Positions 22,955 to 37,042 are shown, numbered from the stretch's first letter. The stretch: DNA of 64,000 nt from Hippasteria phrygiana (GCA_037893225.1 JAZGUH010000084.1:992001-1056000); one strand, 5' to 3'. Notes: generated by a model from the sequence alone, not told the origin. A program made the numbers and translations.

Positions 22955-25539
22955 TTTCTTCTTCTTCTTCTTTTAGTTCTGACCAAAATCCCATAGACTT
23001 TGTACACGAATTTTCTCCGCGGCACTTTAGGTCTTAAAAAACCTCAGATCTTAACCAAACTTACCTCAAACATAGACCCTAAGCTGAAATAGTATGTCGA
23101 AGAGTGACGTCATGATGACGTCATCACGTGTCACGTGACGTCATCTTAAAGGTGCGTTTTTCAAGGGCCCATATCTAGAGAACGGTAGGTCCGATTTCCT
23201 TCAAACCTGATATGTTGGTAGGCTAGCTCGTGTTATAGATGAAATTTGAGGTGACGTCAAGATGACGTCATCATACGATTTTATAGTAATTTTTAAGTTT
23301 TTGAAATTCAAAGTTTCTTAAAGCCATATCTCACCAACAGAACATGCTAAATTCAAAATTCTTTTTGTAATAGCTTTGTTAGCTCCTATATTCTTTCACA
23401 TACATTTGAAAAATGTGTGACGTCATCATGACGTCATCAAAAATGTGCATTTCTGAAACACACATAAGGGTACGTCCGATCGTCATAAAAATTAGTGGGT
23501 AGGTAGATAGTGCTAATAGCATGTAAAATCCGAGGTGACGTCATGATGACGTCATCGGCTGATTTTCTGTGAATTTTTTTGTTCTATCCCAAATCCCATA
23601 GACTTTGTACACGAATTTTGTAAGTGGCACTTTGGTCACTAAACAACCTCGGATCTTAATCAGACTTAACACAAACATAGACCCTAAGCTGAAAATGTAA
23701 GCCGAAACGTGACGTCATGATGACGTCATCACGTGTCATGTGACGCCATCTTAAATGTGCATTTTTCAAGAGCCTATATCTAGAGAACGGTAGGTCCGAT
23801 TGCCTTCAAACCTGGTATGTTGGTATGGTAGCTCGTGTTATAGATGAAAATTATCGTCATAAAAATTGGTGGGTAGGTAGATAGTGCCACTAGCATGCAA
23901 AATCCGAAGTGACGTCATGATGACGTCATCGGCTGATTTTTTATGAATTTGTAAATGTTTCAAATTTCATTGTACTCTTAAAATTTTGCACTTCTTCAAA
24001 TGCCATGAACTTCAAACTTGGCATATGCATTGACTATCTACTCGAGATGGGTGCCGAATCATGACGTCATGATGACGTCATCACATGTCACGTGACGTCA
24101 TCTTAAATTTGCATTTTTGAAGGCCCTATATCTATTTTTTTTCTGCTTCTTATTTTAGTTCTATCCCAAATCCCATAGACTTTGTGCATAGATTTTCTGA
24201 TCGGCACTTTTGTCATCAAACAACATCGAATCTTAGTCAGAGTTAGCATAGGTATAGACCCTGATGCAAAGTCGTGCCGCGAAGAGTGACGTCATAATGA
24301 CGTCTTCGTGTGGCATGTAACATGAACTTAAAGGTCAAGTTTGGAGTACGAAATGTTAATCATCAAATAATCTCAGATCTTAAACTTAGCAAAGACATAG
24401 ACCTTCTGATACTTTATGTTAAATAAAAAAGAAAAAAAGGAAAAGCCATGCGTATGTTTACAACAGACGCACATTTTTTGGCGTTTCCGCTACAGCAGGA
24501 AAGCCTTTGTTTTTGTTCTGTTCGCGCGATTGTGTAGTTTAGTACACTTTCGCCCAGGCATGAACACAATCTACTTGAAAATTGTTCGTTTTGCCACATT
24601 CAGAACAAAGGGCCACGTCGAAGAACATCTGCAGGTTTTTTTTGGAGTGAAATCGTTAGCTAAGAGGTAACAAAATACGTGATTGCGCAATACCCAGCTT
24701 TACACGGATATATAGCTGGTGGGAGAGTAGTTGACCGAGCCAAAACGTGACACAACGTAAGAAAATCGTATTTTCCGCCTTAAAAAACCTTTCCAAATCA
24801 CAAAAGCACGTGTCATTGGGATTCAGAGAAGTCTACTTTAGTAACAAAAAAAGGCTTTTGGAATAATCAAATACTCCAGAAGCTAACATGAACACAATTA
24901 ATACAGAAATCCTAAACTACACAATACCCACTATTTTGGTTTCTTCTTAAACACGAATTTTGTCTGCGGCACTTTGGTCACTAAACAACATCAGATCTTA
25001 AGCAAACTTAACCCTAACATAGACCCTAATCTGAAATTGTGTGCCGAAGAGTGACGTCACGATGACGTCATTATATGTTACGTGATGTCATCTTAAAGGC
25101 TCATTTTTCAAGGGCCCATATCAAGAGAACCGTAAGTCCAATTGCATTTAAACCTGGTATGTTGCTAAACAAGTACATGTTATAAATCAAAATTGAGGTG
25201 ACGTCATAATGACGTCATCATCTGATTTTTATAGTAATTTCAAAATTTTAACGTTAAAGATTCTTAAAACCATATCTCATCAACAGAACATGTTAAATTC
25301 AAAATTCTTTTTGTAATAGCTTTGTTAGCTCGTACATTCTTTTATGTAAATGCGAAAAATTACTGAAGTCATAATGACGTCATCAAAGGCATGATTTCTT
25401 GAAAGACATCAGGATAGACCATGTCTAATCGTCATGAAACTTGGTGGTTAGGTAGATTTGTCACTAGTTTACAAAATTCGAAGTGACATCATAAAAACAT
25501 ATGGAAAAGCCCTATGTTCTTAAAAACATAGACCTCTAG
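22955..25539 (+). mobile_element. H7: HINE-like element, internally deleted
   Basis: At about 2.6 kb this has the same ends as H6, but only about one and a half 602-bp units. At 23852 an M1 monomer runs directly into the middle of M3 ('gaaaatta' then 'tcgtcataaaaattgg'), so M2 and part of M3 are missing. The 3' module matches H6 closely. It ends with CTATGTT/AACATAG hairpin and CTAG 25536-25539. Confidence 0.6.
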
Positions 25540-25826
25540 TCTATGATTATTGGCTTTTCCGAAAATTTTTCGGAAAAGGCTTTGTTTTTGTTCTGATTTT
25601 TTTTTTGGCTTTTCCGACACTCCGTCGGAAAAGGCCTTGTTTTTGTTCTGATTTTTTTTTTTCTTCTTTTAGTTCCGACCAAAATCCCATAGACTTTGCA
25701 CACGAATTTTGTCGGCGGCACTTTAGGTCCTAAAAAACCTCAGATCATAACCAAACTTACCTCAAACATAGACCCTAGGCTGAAATTGTGTGTCGAAGAG
25801 TGACGTCGTGATGACGTCATCACGTG

Positions 25827-27190
25827 ATTTTTTATGAATTTTTGAATTTTTAAAATCGTAACATTCTTTTAAATATATCTAGCGAACAAAACAAGATATT
25901 TTCAAAATTCTTTTTCTTATAGCTTTGGTATGTCTCAAAGATATGCCCTAAATTGCGAAAATTGTGTGACGTCATGATGACGTCATCAAAAATGTGTTTT
26001 TTTGTTAACGCATGTAAGGGTCAATCCGATTACAAAAATGTATATATTGAATTTTCCTGTACCCAATTCCAAAATTTCATGATCGTGGCTCACTCAAGTA
26101 AGAATTGACAGCCATTTCAAAATTTAGACCAAATTCAATATAACACAAAGGAATTCTGGGACGGGCTGATAACCATGGCTATTATGAGCTTGCTGTTTAT
26201 AAAAGGGGTTGATTTCTAGTCTTTTTTCAAGTCGCTGAATTTTTGAAGTTTTAAAATCGTAACATTCTTTTCAATATATCTAGCGAACAAAACAAGATAT
26301 TTTCAAAATTATTTTTGTTACAGCTTTGGTATGTCTCAAAGATATGCCCTAAATGGCGAAAATTGTGTGACGTCATGATGACGTCATCAACAATATTTTT
26401 TTTTTTAAACGCATGTAAGGGTCAATCTGATTACAAAAATGTATACATTGTATTTTTCTGTACCCAATTCCAAAATTTCATGATCGTGGCTCACTCAAGT
26501 AAGAAATAACAGCCATTTCAAAATTTAGACCAAATTCAATATAACACAAAGGAATTCTGGGACGGGCTGATAACCATGGCTATTATGAGCTTGCTGTTTA
26601 TAAAAGGGGTTGATTTCTAGTCTTTTTTCAAGTCGCTGAATTTTTGAAGTATTAAAATCGTAACATTCTTTTCAATATATCTAGCGAACAAAACAAGATA
26701 TTTTCAAAATTCTTTTTGTTATAGCTTTGGTATGTCTCAAAGATATGCCCTAAAAAGCGAACATTGTGTGACGTCATGATGACGTCATCAAAAATATGTT
26801 GTTTTTTTACGCATGTAAGGGTCAATCCGATTACAAAAATGTATACATTGTATTTTTCTGTACCCAATTCCAAAATTTCATGATCGTGGCTCACTCAAGT
26901 AAGAAATGACAGCCATTTCAAAATTTAGACCAAATTCAATATAACACAAAGGAATTCTGGGAAGGGCTGATAACCATGGCTTAAATGTGCATGCTGTTTA
27001 TAAAAGGGGTTGATTTCTAGTCTTTTTTCAAGTCGCTGAATTCTTGAAGTTTTATAATCGTAACATTCTTTTCACTATATCTAGCGAACAAAACAAGATA
27101 TTTTCAAAATTCTTTTTGTTATAGCTTTGGTATGTCTCAAAGATATGCCCTAAAAAGCGAAAATTGTGTGACGTCATGATGACGTCATAA
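25827..27190 (+). repeat. 401-bp tandem repeat array (H8)
   Basis: Three to four units of the 401-bp repeat run at ~401-403 bp steps (AAGTCGCTGAATT near 26229, 26630 and 27030). The third unit has a GAACATTG variant beside the CRE dyad. Confidence 0.7.
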
Positions 27191-27324
27191 AAAAATTCTT
27201 TTTTCAAGTCGATAGAATATTGCCCATAGCATTTGTAAACGTTTACTTTCTTACCGGCCACATTGGCTACTTTTAAACTTGGCAGACACTTACCCCAACT
27301 GCTCACAATGTGTGCCGAACTTTT

Positions 27325-28240
27325 ACGTCCTGATGACGTCATCACATGTCACGTGACGTCATCTTAAAGGGGCATTTTTCGAAGCCATATATCTACAAAA
27401 GTACAAGTCCGATTCAGTTGGAACGTAAGGTATGCCACCTGGTGTTATAGATGAAAATTGACATGACGTTATGATCAAGTCATAACATGTCACGTGGTGT
27501 CATCTTAAAGGGGCACTCGCTAGATTATTGCCTATAGCATTTGTACACGTTCTTTCTTACCGGCACTTTGGGTACTTTTAAACTTGGCAGACACTTAGAC
27601 TAACTGCTCACAATGTGTGCCGAACTTTTACCTCTTGATGACGTCATGACATGCCACGTGACGTCATCTTAAAGGGGCAGTTTTTGAAGCCATATATCTA
27701 CAAAAGTACAAATTCGATTAAGTTGAAAAGTAATATCTAGGTAGCCCAGTAGGTTTATAGCTGAAAATTGACATGACATTATCATAATTGATGTCATCAC
27801 ATGTCACGTGACGTCATCTTAAAGGGGCAGTTTTTGAAGCCATATGTCTACAAAAGCACAAGTCCGATTAAGTTCAAAAGTAATATCTAGGTAGCCCAGT
27901 AGGTTTATAGATAAAAATTGAATTGACGTTATGATGACGTCATCACATGTCACGTGACGTCATCTTAAAGGGGCAGTTTTTGAAGCCATATATATATACA
28001 AAATTACAAGTTCGATTAAGTTGAAAAGTAATATCTAGGTAGCCCAGTAGGTTTATAGCTGAAAATTGACATGACATTATCATGATGTCATCACATGTCA
28101 CGTGACGTCATCTTAAAGGGGCAGTTTTTGAAGCCATATCTACAAAAGTACAAGCTCGATTAAGTTGAAATGTAATATCTAAGTAGGCCAGCAGGTTTAT
28201 AGATGAAAATTGACATGACGTCATGATGACGTCATCATAC
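27325..28240 (+). repeat. ~147-bp M1-like satellite array (H8)
   Basis: This has the same monomer series as H3-H5. A two-base TA expansion (CATATATATATAC near 27990) and a two-base deletion near 27550 distinguish this copy. Confidence 0.7.
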
Positions 28241-29176
28241 GATTTTATAGTAATTTTTAAGTTTTTGAACTTCAAAGTTTCTTAAAGCCATATCTCACCA
28301 ACAGAACATGCTAAATTCAAAATTCTTTTTGTAATAGCTTTGTTAGCTCCTATATTCCTTTACATAAATGTGAAAATTGTGTGACGTCATCATTACGTCA
28401 TCAAAAATAGGCTTTTTGAAACACATATAAGGGTTGGTCCGAGCGTCATAAAAATTGGTGGGTAAGTAGATAGTGATACTAGCATGTAAAATCCGAGGTG
28501 ACGTCATGATGACGTCATCGGCTGATTTTCTGTTAATTTTTTAGTCATGATGACCATCAAATTATTTGTATATTTTTTTAAGGTTTTGAAATTTTAAGCC
28601 ATATCTCATTAACAGAATATAATAAATTCGAAATTCCTTTTTGTAATCAATTCATTAGGTCAGAGTTATGTATGTTAAAATGTGTAACATCATCCTGACG
28701 TCATCAAAATGCCCTTTTAAAAAACACATGAGAGTAAGTGGATCGTTATGAAAATTTGTAAAATCTGAAGTGACGTGATTGGCTGATTTTGTAGGAATTT
28801 TTCATTTTTTTCAATTTTTTTAAACTGTCATTGATCAGATTGACTGCAATCTTGACACAAGCCCAGACCACGTTCCGAATATGTGACGTCATGACGACGC
28901 TATCCTACGATTTTATGTTGATTGTTAGGTTTTTAATTTTTTTTATGTAATTTCTAACCGGGACTTGCGCCACATAACAGCCTAAGGTCTTAAACAAGTT
29001 TGTCATATATATCCTATAATGGAAATTACATGACCAAGAAAGAAGTCAGGATGGCGTCACGCTTAAAGGTCAAGTTTGAAGTAGCAAAAGACATAGAAGT
29101 GATGGAGCTTTGTGCTTAATATAACAGAAAAACGGAAAAGCCCTGCGTCTGTTTGCAAGAGACGCAAGATGTCTAG

Positions 29177-32100
29177 TTTCTTCTTCTTTTAGTTCCGACC
29201 AAAATCCCATAGACTTTGCACACGAATTTTGTCGGCGGCACTTTAGGTCTTAAAAAACCTCAGATCTTAACCAAACTTACCTCAAACATAGACCCTATGC
29301 TGAAATTGCATGTCGAAGAGTGACGTCATGATGACGTCATCACGTGTCACGTGACGTCATCTTAAAAGTGCGTTTTTCAAGGGCCCATATCTAGAGAACG
29401 GTAGGTCCGATTTCCTTTAAACCTGGTATGTTGGTAGGCTAGCTCGTGTTATATATGAAAATTGAGGTGACGTCATGGTGACGTCATCATACGATTTTAT
29501 AGTAATTTTTAAGTTTTTGAACTTCAAAGTTTCTTAAAGCCATATCTCATCAACAGAACATGCTAAATTCAAAATTCTTTTTGTAATAGCTTTGTTAGCT
29601 CCTATATTCTTTCACATAAATGTGAAAAATGTGTGACGTCATCATGACGTCATCAAAAATATGCTTTTTTGAAACACATATAAGGGTAGGAACGATCGTC
29701 ATAAAAATTAGTGTGCAGGTAGATAATGCTACTAGGATGTTAAATCCGAGGTGACGTCATGATGACGTCATCGGCTGATTTTCTATGAATTTTTAGTTCT
29801 ATCCCAAATCCCATAGACTTTGTACACGAATTTTGTACGGGACACTTTGGTCACTAAACAACATCAGATCTTAATCAAACTTAACACAAACAGGGACCCT
29901 AAGCTGAAAATGTATGCCAAAACGTGACGTCATGATGACGTCATCACGTGTCATGTGACGTCATCTTAAAGGTGCATTTTGGAAGGGCCCATATCTAGAG
30001 AACGGTAGGTCCGATTGCCTTCAAACCAGGTATGTTGGTATGGTAGATCGTGTTATAGATGAAAATTGAGGTGACGTCATGATGACGTCATCATACGATT
30101 TTACAGTAATATTAAAGTTTTTGAACTTCAAAGTTTCTTAAAGCCATATCTCATCAACAGAACATGCTAAATTCAAAATTCTTTTTGTAATAGCTTTGTT
30201 AGCTCCTATATTCTTTCACATAAATGTGAAAAATGTGTGACGTCATCATGACGTCATTAAAAATATGCTTTTTTGAAACACATATAAGGGTAGGGACGAT
30301 CGTTATAAAAATTAGTGTGCAGGTAGATAGTGCTACTAGCATGTTAAATCCGAGGTGACGTCATGATGACGTCATCGGCTGATTTTCTATGATTATTTTA
30401 GTTCTATCCCAAATCCCATAGACTTTGTACACGAATTTTGTACGGGACACTTTGGTCACTAAGCAACATCAGATCTTAATCAGGCTTAACACAAACAGAG
30501 ACCCTAAGCTGAAAATGTATGCCGAAACGTGACGTCATGATGACGTCATCACGTGTCATGTGACGTCATCTTATGTGCATTTTTCAAGGGCCCATATCTA
30601 GAGAACGGTAGGTCCGATTGCCTTCAAACCAGGTATGTTGGTATGGTAGCTCGTGTTATACATAAAAATTGAGGTGACGTCATGATGACGTCATCATACG
30701 ATTTTACAGTAATATTAAAGTTTTTCAACTTCAAAGTTTCTTAAAGCCATATCTCACCAACAGAACATGCTAAATTCAAAATTCTTTTTGTAATAGCTTT
30801 GTTAGCGCCTATATTCTTTCACATACATTTGAAAAATGTGTGACGTCATCATGACGTCATCAAAAATGTGCATTTCTGAAACACACATAAGGGTACGTCC
30901 GATCATCATAAAAATTGGTGGGTAGGTAGATAGTGCCACTAGCATGCAAAATCCGAAGTGACGTCATGATGACGTCATCGGCTGATTTTTTATGAATTTG
31001 TAAATGTTTCAAATTTCATTGTACTCTTAAAATTTTGCACTTCTTCAAATGCCATGAACTTCAAACTTGGCATATGCATTGACTATCTACTCGAGATGGG
31101 TGCCGAATCATGACGTCATGATGACGTCATCACATGTCACGTGACGTCATCTTAAATTTGCATTTTTGAAGGCCCTATATCTATTTTTTTTCTGCTTCTT
31201 ATTTTAGTTCTATCCCAAATCCCATAGATTTTGTGCGTAGATTTTCGGATCGGCACTTTTGTCATCAAACAACATCGAATCTTAGTCAGAGTTAGCATAG
31301 GTATAGACCCTGATGCAAAGTCGTGCCGCGAAGAGTGACGTCATAATGACGTCTTCGTGTGGCATGTAACATGAACTTAAAGGTCAAGTTTGGAGTACGA
31401 AATGTTAATCATAAAATAATCTCAGATCTGAAACTTAGCAAAGACATAGACCTTCTGATACTTTATGTTAAATAAAAAAGAAAAAAAGGAAAAGCCATGC
31501 GTATGTTTACAACAGACGCACATTTTTTGGCGTTTCCGCTACAGCAGGAAAGCCTTTGTTTTTGTTCTGTTCGCGCGATTGTGTAGTTTAGTACACTTTC
31601 GCCCAGGCATGAACACAATCTACTTGAAAATTGTTCGTTTTGCCACATTCAGAACAAAGGGCCACGTCGAAGAACATCTGCAGGGGTTTTTTGGAGTGAA
31701 ATCGTTAGCTAAGAGGTAACAAAATACGTGATTGCGCAATACCCAGCTTTACACGGATATATAGCTGGTGGGAGAGTAGTTGACCGAGCCAAAACGTGAC
31801 ACAACGTAAGAAAATCGTATTTTCCGCCTTAAAAAACCTTTCCAAATCACAAAAGCACGTGTCATTGGGATTCAGAGAAGTCTACTTTAGTAACAAAAAA
31901 AGGCTTTTGGAATAATCAAATACTCCAGAAGCTAACATGAACACAATTAATACAGAAATCCTAAACTACACAATACCCACTATTTTGGTTTCTTCTTAAA
32001 CACGAATTTTGTCTGCGGCACTTTGGTCACTAAACAACATCAGATCTTAAGCAAACTTAACCCAAACATAGACCCTAATCTGAAATTGTGTGCCGAAGAG

Positions 32101-32589
32101 TGATGTCACGATGACGTCATTATGTGTTATGTGATGTCATCTTAAAGGCTCATTTTTCAAGGGCCCATATCAAGAGAACCGTAAGTCCAATTGCATTCAA
32201 ACCTGGTATGTTGGCTAAACAAGTACATGTTATAAATCAAAATTGAGGTGACGTCATAATGACGTCATCATCTGATTTTTATGGTAATTTCAAAATTTTA
32301 ACGTTAAAGATTCTTAAAACCACATCTCATCAACAGAACATGTTCAATTCAAAATTCCTTTTGTAATAGCTTTGTTAGCTCGTACATTCTTTTATATAAA
32401 TGCGAAAAATTACTGAAGTCATAATGACGTCATTAAAGGCATGATTTCTTGAAAGACATATGGATAGACCATGTCTAATCGTCACGAAACTTGGTGGTTA
32501 GGTAGATTTGTCACTAGTTTACAAAATTCGAAGTGACATCATAAAAACATATGGAAAAGCCCTATGTTCTTAAAAACATAGACCTCTAG
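29177..32589 (+). mobile_element. H9: HINE-like element
   Basis: At about 3.4 kb this has a short CTT leader and 602-bp units starting at 29190, 29794 and 30399. A subtype with GTACGGGACACTTTGG and AGTGTGCAGGTAG appears here and again in H11-H13, H17 and H18. A 3' module like that of H6 follows, including the fused terminus at 31488. It ends with CTATGTT/AACATAG hairpin and CTAG 32586-32589. Confidence 0.6.
29190..30980 (+). repeat. 602-bp higher-order repeats (H9, three units)
   Basis: Units start at 29190, 29794 and 30399 and have the M4-M1-M2-M3 order, each monomer with its CRE dyad. The third unit has lost a few bases at 30572 (ATCTTATGTGC instead of ATCTTAAAGGTGC); the same lesion occurs at 41048 in H12, which shows shared descent. 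Confidence 0.75.
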
Positions 32590-32593
32590 TTTT

Positions 32594-32824
32594 TGGCTTT
32601 TCCGAAATCCTTCGGAAAAGGCTTTGTTTTTGTTCTGATTTTTTTTTTTTTGGCTTTTCCGAAAATTTTTCGGAAAAGGCTTTGTTTTTGTTCTGATTTT
32701 TGGCTTTTCCGAAATCCTTCGGAAAAGGCTTTGTTTTTGTTCTGATTTTTTTTTTTTTTCTTTTTTGGCTTTTCCGAAATCCTTCGGAAAAGGCTTTGTT
32801 TTTGTTCTGATTTTTTTTTTTTTT
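32594..32824 (+). repeat. Four tandem 5' sub-terminal hairpin modules
   Basis: GGCTTTTCCGAAATCC or GGCTTTTCCGAAAATT, then TCGGAAAAGGCTTTG, TTTTTGTTCTGA and a T-run occurs at about 32595, 32652, 32702 and 32767. Three copies share the ATCC loop; the second has the all-A/T loop also found in H8. The minus strand reads as a lysine/glutamate-rich frame, a composition artefact. Confidence 0.75.
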
Positions 32825-32863
32825 CTTCTTCTTCTTCTTCTTCTTCTTCTTCTTCTTCTTCTT
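32825..32863 (+). repeat. (CTT)13 microsatellite
   Basis: There are thirteen uninterrupted CTT units just before TTTTAGTTCTGACC, the invariant start of the core. The same position holds from one or two to sixteen CTT units in other elements. Confidence 0.9.
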
Positions 32864-32864
32864 T

Positions 32865-35255
32865 TAGTTCTGACCAAAATCCCATAGACTTTGTACACGA
32901 ATTTTCTGCGCGGCACTTTAGGTCTTAAAAAACTTCAGATCTTAACCAAACTTACCTCAAACATAGACCCTAAGCTGAAATAGTATGTCGAAGAGTGACG
33001 TCATGATGACGTCATCACGTGTCACGTGACGTCATCTTAAAGGTGCGTTTTTCAAGGGCCCATATCTAGAGAACGGTAGGTCCGATTTCCTTCAAACCTG
33101 ATATGTTGGTAGGCTAGCTCGTGTTATAGATGAAATTTGAGGTGACGTCAAGATGACGTCATGATACGATTTTATAGTAATTTTTAAGTTTTTGAAATTC
33201 AAAGTTTCTTAAAGCCATATCTCATCAACAGAACATGCTAAATTCAAAATTCTTTTTGTAATAGCTTTGTTAGCTCCTATATTCTTTCACATACATTTGA
33301 AAAATGTGTGACGTCATCATGACGTCATCAAAAATGTGCATTTCTGAAACACACATAAGGGTACGTCCGATCGTCATAAAAATTAGTGGGTAGGTAGATA
33401 GTGCTACTAGCATGTAAAATCCGAGGTGACGTCATGATGACGTCATCGGCTGATTTTCTGTGAATTTTTTAGTTCTATCCCAAATCCCATAGACTTTGTA
33501 CACGAATTTTGTAAGTGGCACTTTGGTCACTAAACAACCTCGGATCTTAATCAGACTTAACACAAACATAGACCCTCAGCTGAAAATGTAAGCCGAAACG
33601 TGACGTCATGATGACGTCATCACGTGTCATGTGACGTCATCTTAAATGTGCATTTTTCTAGGGCCTATATCTAGAGAACGGTAGGTCCGATTGCCTTCAA
33701 ACCTGGTATGTTGGTATGGTAGCTCGTGTTATAGATGAAAATTAAGGTGACGTCATGATCACGTCATCATACGATTTTACAGTAATATTAAAGTTTTTGA
33801 ACTTCAAAGTTTCTTAAAGCCATATCTCACCAACAGAACATGCTAAATTCAAAATTCTTTTTGTAATAGCTTTGTTAGCTCCTATATTCTTTCACATACA
33901 TTTGAAAAATGTGTGACGTCATCATGACGTCATCAAAAATGTGCATTTCTGAAACACACATAAGGGTACGTCCGATCGTCATAAAAATTAGTGGGTAGGT
34001 AGATAGTGCTACTAGCATGTAAAATCCGAGGTGACGTCATGATGACGTCATCGGCTGATTTTCTGTGAATTTTTTAGTTCTATCCCAAATCCCATAGACT
34101 TTGTACACGAATTTTGTAAGTGGCACTTTGGTCACTAAACAACCTCGGATCTTAATCAGACTTAACACAAACATAGACCCTCAGCTGAAAATGTAAGCCG
34201 AAACGTGACGTCATGATGACGTCATCACGTGTCATGTGACGTCATCTTAAATGTGCATTTTTCAAGGGCCTATATCTAGAGAACGGTAGGTCCGATTGCC
34301 TTCAAACCTGGTATGTTATGGGAGCTCGTGTTATAGATGAAAATTAAGGTGACGTCATGATGACGTCATCATACGATTTTACAGTAATATTAAAGTTTTT
34401 CAACTTCAAAGTTTCTTAAAGCCATATCTCACCAACAGAACATGCTAAATTCAAAATTCTTTTTGTAATAGCTTTGTTAGCTCCTATATTCTTTCACATA
34501 CATTTGAAAAATGTGTGACGTCATCATGACGTCATCAAAAATGTGCATTTCTGAAACACACATAAGGGTACGTCCGATCGTCATAAAAATTGGTGGGTAG
34601 GTAGATAGTGCTACTAGCATGTAAAATCCGAGGTGACGTCATGATGACGTCATCGGCTGATTGTCTGTGAATTGTTTAGTTCTATCCCAAATCCCATAGA
34701 CTTTGTACACGAATTTTGTAAGTGGCACTTTGGTCACTAAACAACCTCGGATCTTAATCAGACTTAACACAAACATAGACCCTCAGCTGAAAATGTAAGC
34801 CGAAACGTGACGTCATGATGACGTCATCACGTGTCATGTGACGTCATCTTAAATGTGCATTTTTCTAGGGCCTATATCTAGAGAACGGTAGGTCCGATTG
34901 CCTTCAAACCTGGTATGTTGGTATGGTAGCTCGTGTTATAGATGAAAATTAAGGTGACGTCATGATGACGTCATCATACGATTTTACAGTAATATTAAAG
35001 TTTTTCAACTTCAAAGTTTCTTAAAGCCATATCTCACCAACAGAACATGCTAAATTCAAAATTCTTTTTGTAATAGCTTTGTTAGCTCCTATATTCTTTC
35101 ACATACATTTGAAAAATGTGTGACGTCATCATGACGTCATCAAAAATGTGCATTTCTGAAACACACATAAGGGTACGTCCGATCGTCATAAAAATTGGTG
35201 GGTAGGTAGATAGTGCCACTAGCATGCAAAATCCGAAGTGACGTCATGATGACGT
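32865..35255 (+). repeat. 602-bp higher-order repeats (H10, four units)
   Basis: Unit starts are 32865, 33470, 34075 and 34677. All four monomer dyads are present in each. In the first unit the M2 dyad is TCAAGATGACGTCATG, and in the second GTCATGATCACGTCATC, so individual CRE half-dyads do decay while neighbours stay intact. Confidence 0.78.
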
Positions 35256-37042
35256 CATCGGCTGATTTTTTATGAATTTGTAAATGTTTCAAATTTCATT
35301 GTACTCTTAAAATTTTGCACTTCTTCAAATGCCATGAACTTCAAACTTGGCATATGCATTGACTATCTACTCGAGATGGGTGCCGAATCATGACGTCATG
35401 ATGACGTCATCACATGTCACGTGACGTCATCTTAAATTTGCATTTTTGAAGGCCCTATATCTATTTTTTTTCTGCTTCTTATTTTAGTTCTATCCCAAAT
35501 CCCATAGACTTTGTGCATAGATTTTCTGATCGGCACTTTTGTCATCAAACAACATCGAATCTTAGTCAGAGTTAGCATAGGTATAGACCCTGATGCAAAG
35601 TCGTGCCGCGAAGAGTGACGTCATAATGACGTCTTCGTGTGGCATGTAACATGAACTTAAAGGTCAAGTTCGGAGTACGAAATGTTAATCATAAAATAAT
35701 CTCAGATCTTAAACTTAGCAAAGACATAGACCTTCTGATACTTTATGTTAAATAAAAAAGAAAAAAAGGAAAAGCCATGCGTATGTTTACAACAGACGCA
35801 CATTTTTTGGCGTTTCCGCTACAGCAGGAAAGCCTTTGTTTTTGTTCTGTTCGCGCGATTGTGTAGTTTAGTACACTTTCGCCCAGGCATGAACACAATC
35901 TACTTGAAAATTGTTCGTTTTGCCACATTCAGAACAAAGGGCCACGTCGAAGAACATCTGCAGGGGTTTTTTGGAGTGAAATCGTTAGCTAAGAGGTAAC
36001 AAAATACGTGATTGCGCAATACCCAGCTTTACACGGATATATAGCTGGTGGGAGAGTAGTTGACCGAGCCAAAACGTGACACAACGTAAGAAAATCGTAT
36101 TTTCCGCCTTAAAAAACCTTTCCAAATCACAAAAGCACGTGTCATTGGGATTAAGAGAAGTCTACTTTAGTAACAAAAAAAGGCTTTTGGAATAATCAAA
36201 TACTCCAGAAGCTAACATGAACACAATTAATACAGAAATCCTAAACTACACAATACCCACTATTTTGGTTTCTTCTTAAACACGAATTTTGTCTGCGGCA
36301 CTTTGGTCACTAAACAACATCAGATCTTAAGCAAACTTAACCCAAACATAGACCCTAATCTGAAATTGTGTGCCGAAGAGTGATGTCACGATGACGTCAT
36401 TATGTGTTACGTGATGTCATCTTAAAGGCTCATTTTTCAAGGGCCCATATCAAGAGAACCGTAAGTCCAATTGCATTCAAACCTGGTATGTTGGCTAAAC
36501 AAGTACATGTTATAAATCAAAATTGAGGTGACGTCATAATGACGTCATCATCTGATTTTTATGGTAATTTCAAAATTTTAACGTTAAAGATTCTTAAAAC
36601 CACATCTCATTAACAGAACATGTTCAATTCAAAATTCCTTTTGTAATAGCTTTGTTAGCTCGTACATTCTTTTATATAAATGCGAAAAATTACTGAAGTC
36701 ATAATGACGTCATTAAAGGCATGATTTCTTGAAAGACATATGGATAGACCATGTCTAATCGTCACGAAACTTGGTGGTTAGGTAGATTTGTCACTAGTTT
36801 ACAAAATTCGAAGTGACATCATAAAAACATATGGAAAAGCCCTATGTTCTTAAAAACATAGACCTCTAGTTTTCTTCTTCTTCTTTTAGTTCTGACCAAA
36901 ATCCCATAGACTTTGTACACGAATTTTGTCGGCGGCACTTTAGGTCTTAAAAAACCTCAGAACCTAACCAAACTTACATCAAACATAGACCCTAAGCTGA
37001 AATTGTATGTCGTAGAGTGACGTCGTGATGACGTCATCACGT

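Larger units (their letters stand above)
25540..29176 (+). mobile_element. H8: HINE-like element with two 5' hairpins
   Basis: The 5' end carries two different sub-terminal hairpins in tandem: GGCTTTTCCGAAAA/TTTCGGAAAAG (about 25552-25580) and GGCTTTTCCGAC/GTCGGAAAAGGCC (about 25607-25636). Each is followed by TTGTTTTTGTTCTGATTTTT. The core has 401-bp units (25827-27190) and the ~147-bp array (27325-28240), then the 'aaccgggacttgcgcc' module, GCGTCT/AGACGC hairpin and CTAG 29173-29176. Confidence 0.6.
32590..36869 (+). mobile_element. H10: HINE-like element with four tandem 5' hairpins
   Basis: At about 4.3 kb this opens with four tandem copies of the 5' terminal hairpin module (32594-32824) and a (CTT)13 run, then four 602-bp units (starts 32865, 33470, 34075, 34677) and the ~1.6-kb 3' module with the fused terminus at 35768. 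It ends with CTATGTT/AACATAG hairpin and CTAG 36866-36869. Confidence 0.62.

Noticed and set aside
32539..32916. Lysine/glutamate- and arginine-rich minus-strand frames (also 52799-52990)
   Set aside because: They are translations of (CTT)n, T-runs and the tandem 5' hairpins; low-complexity artefacts.
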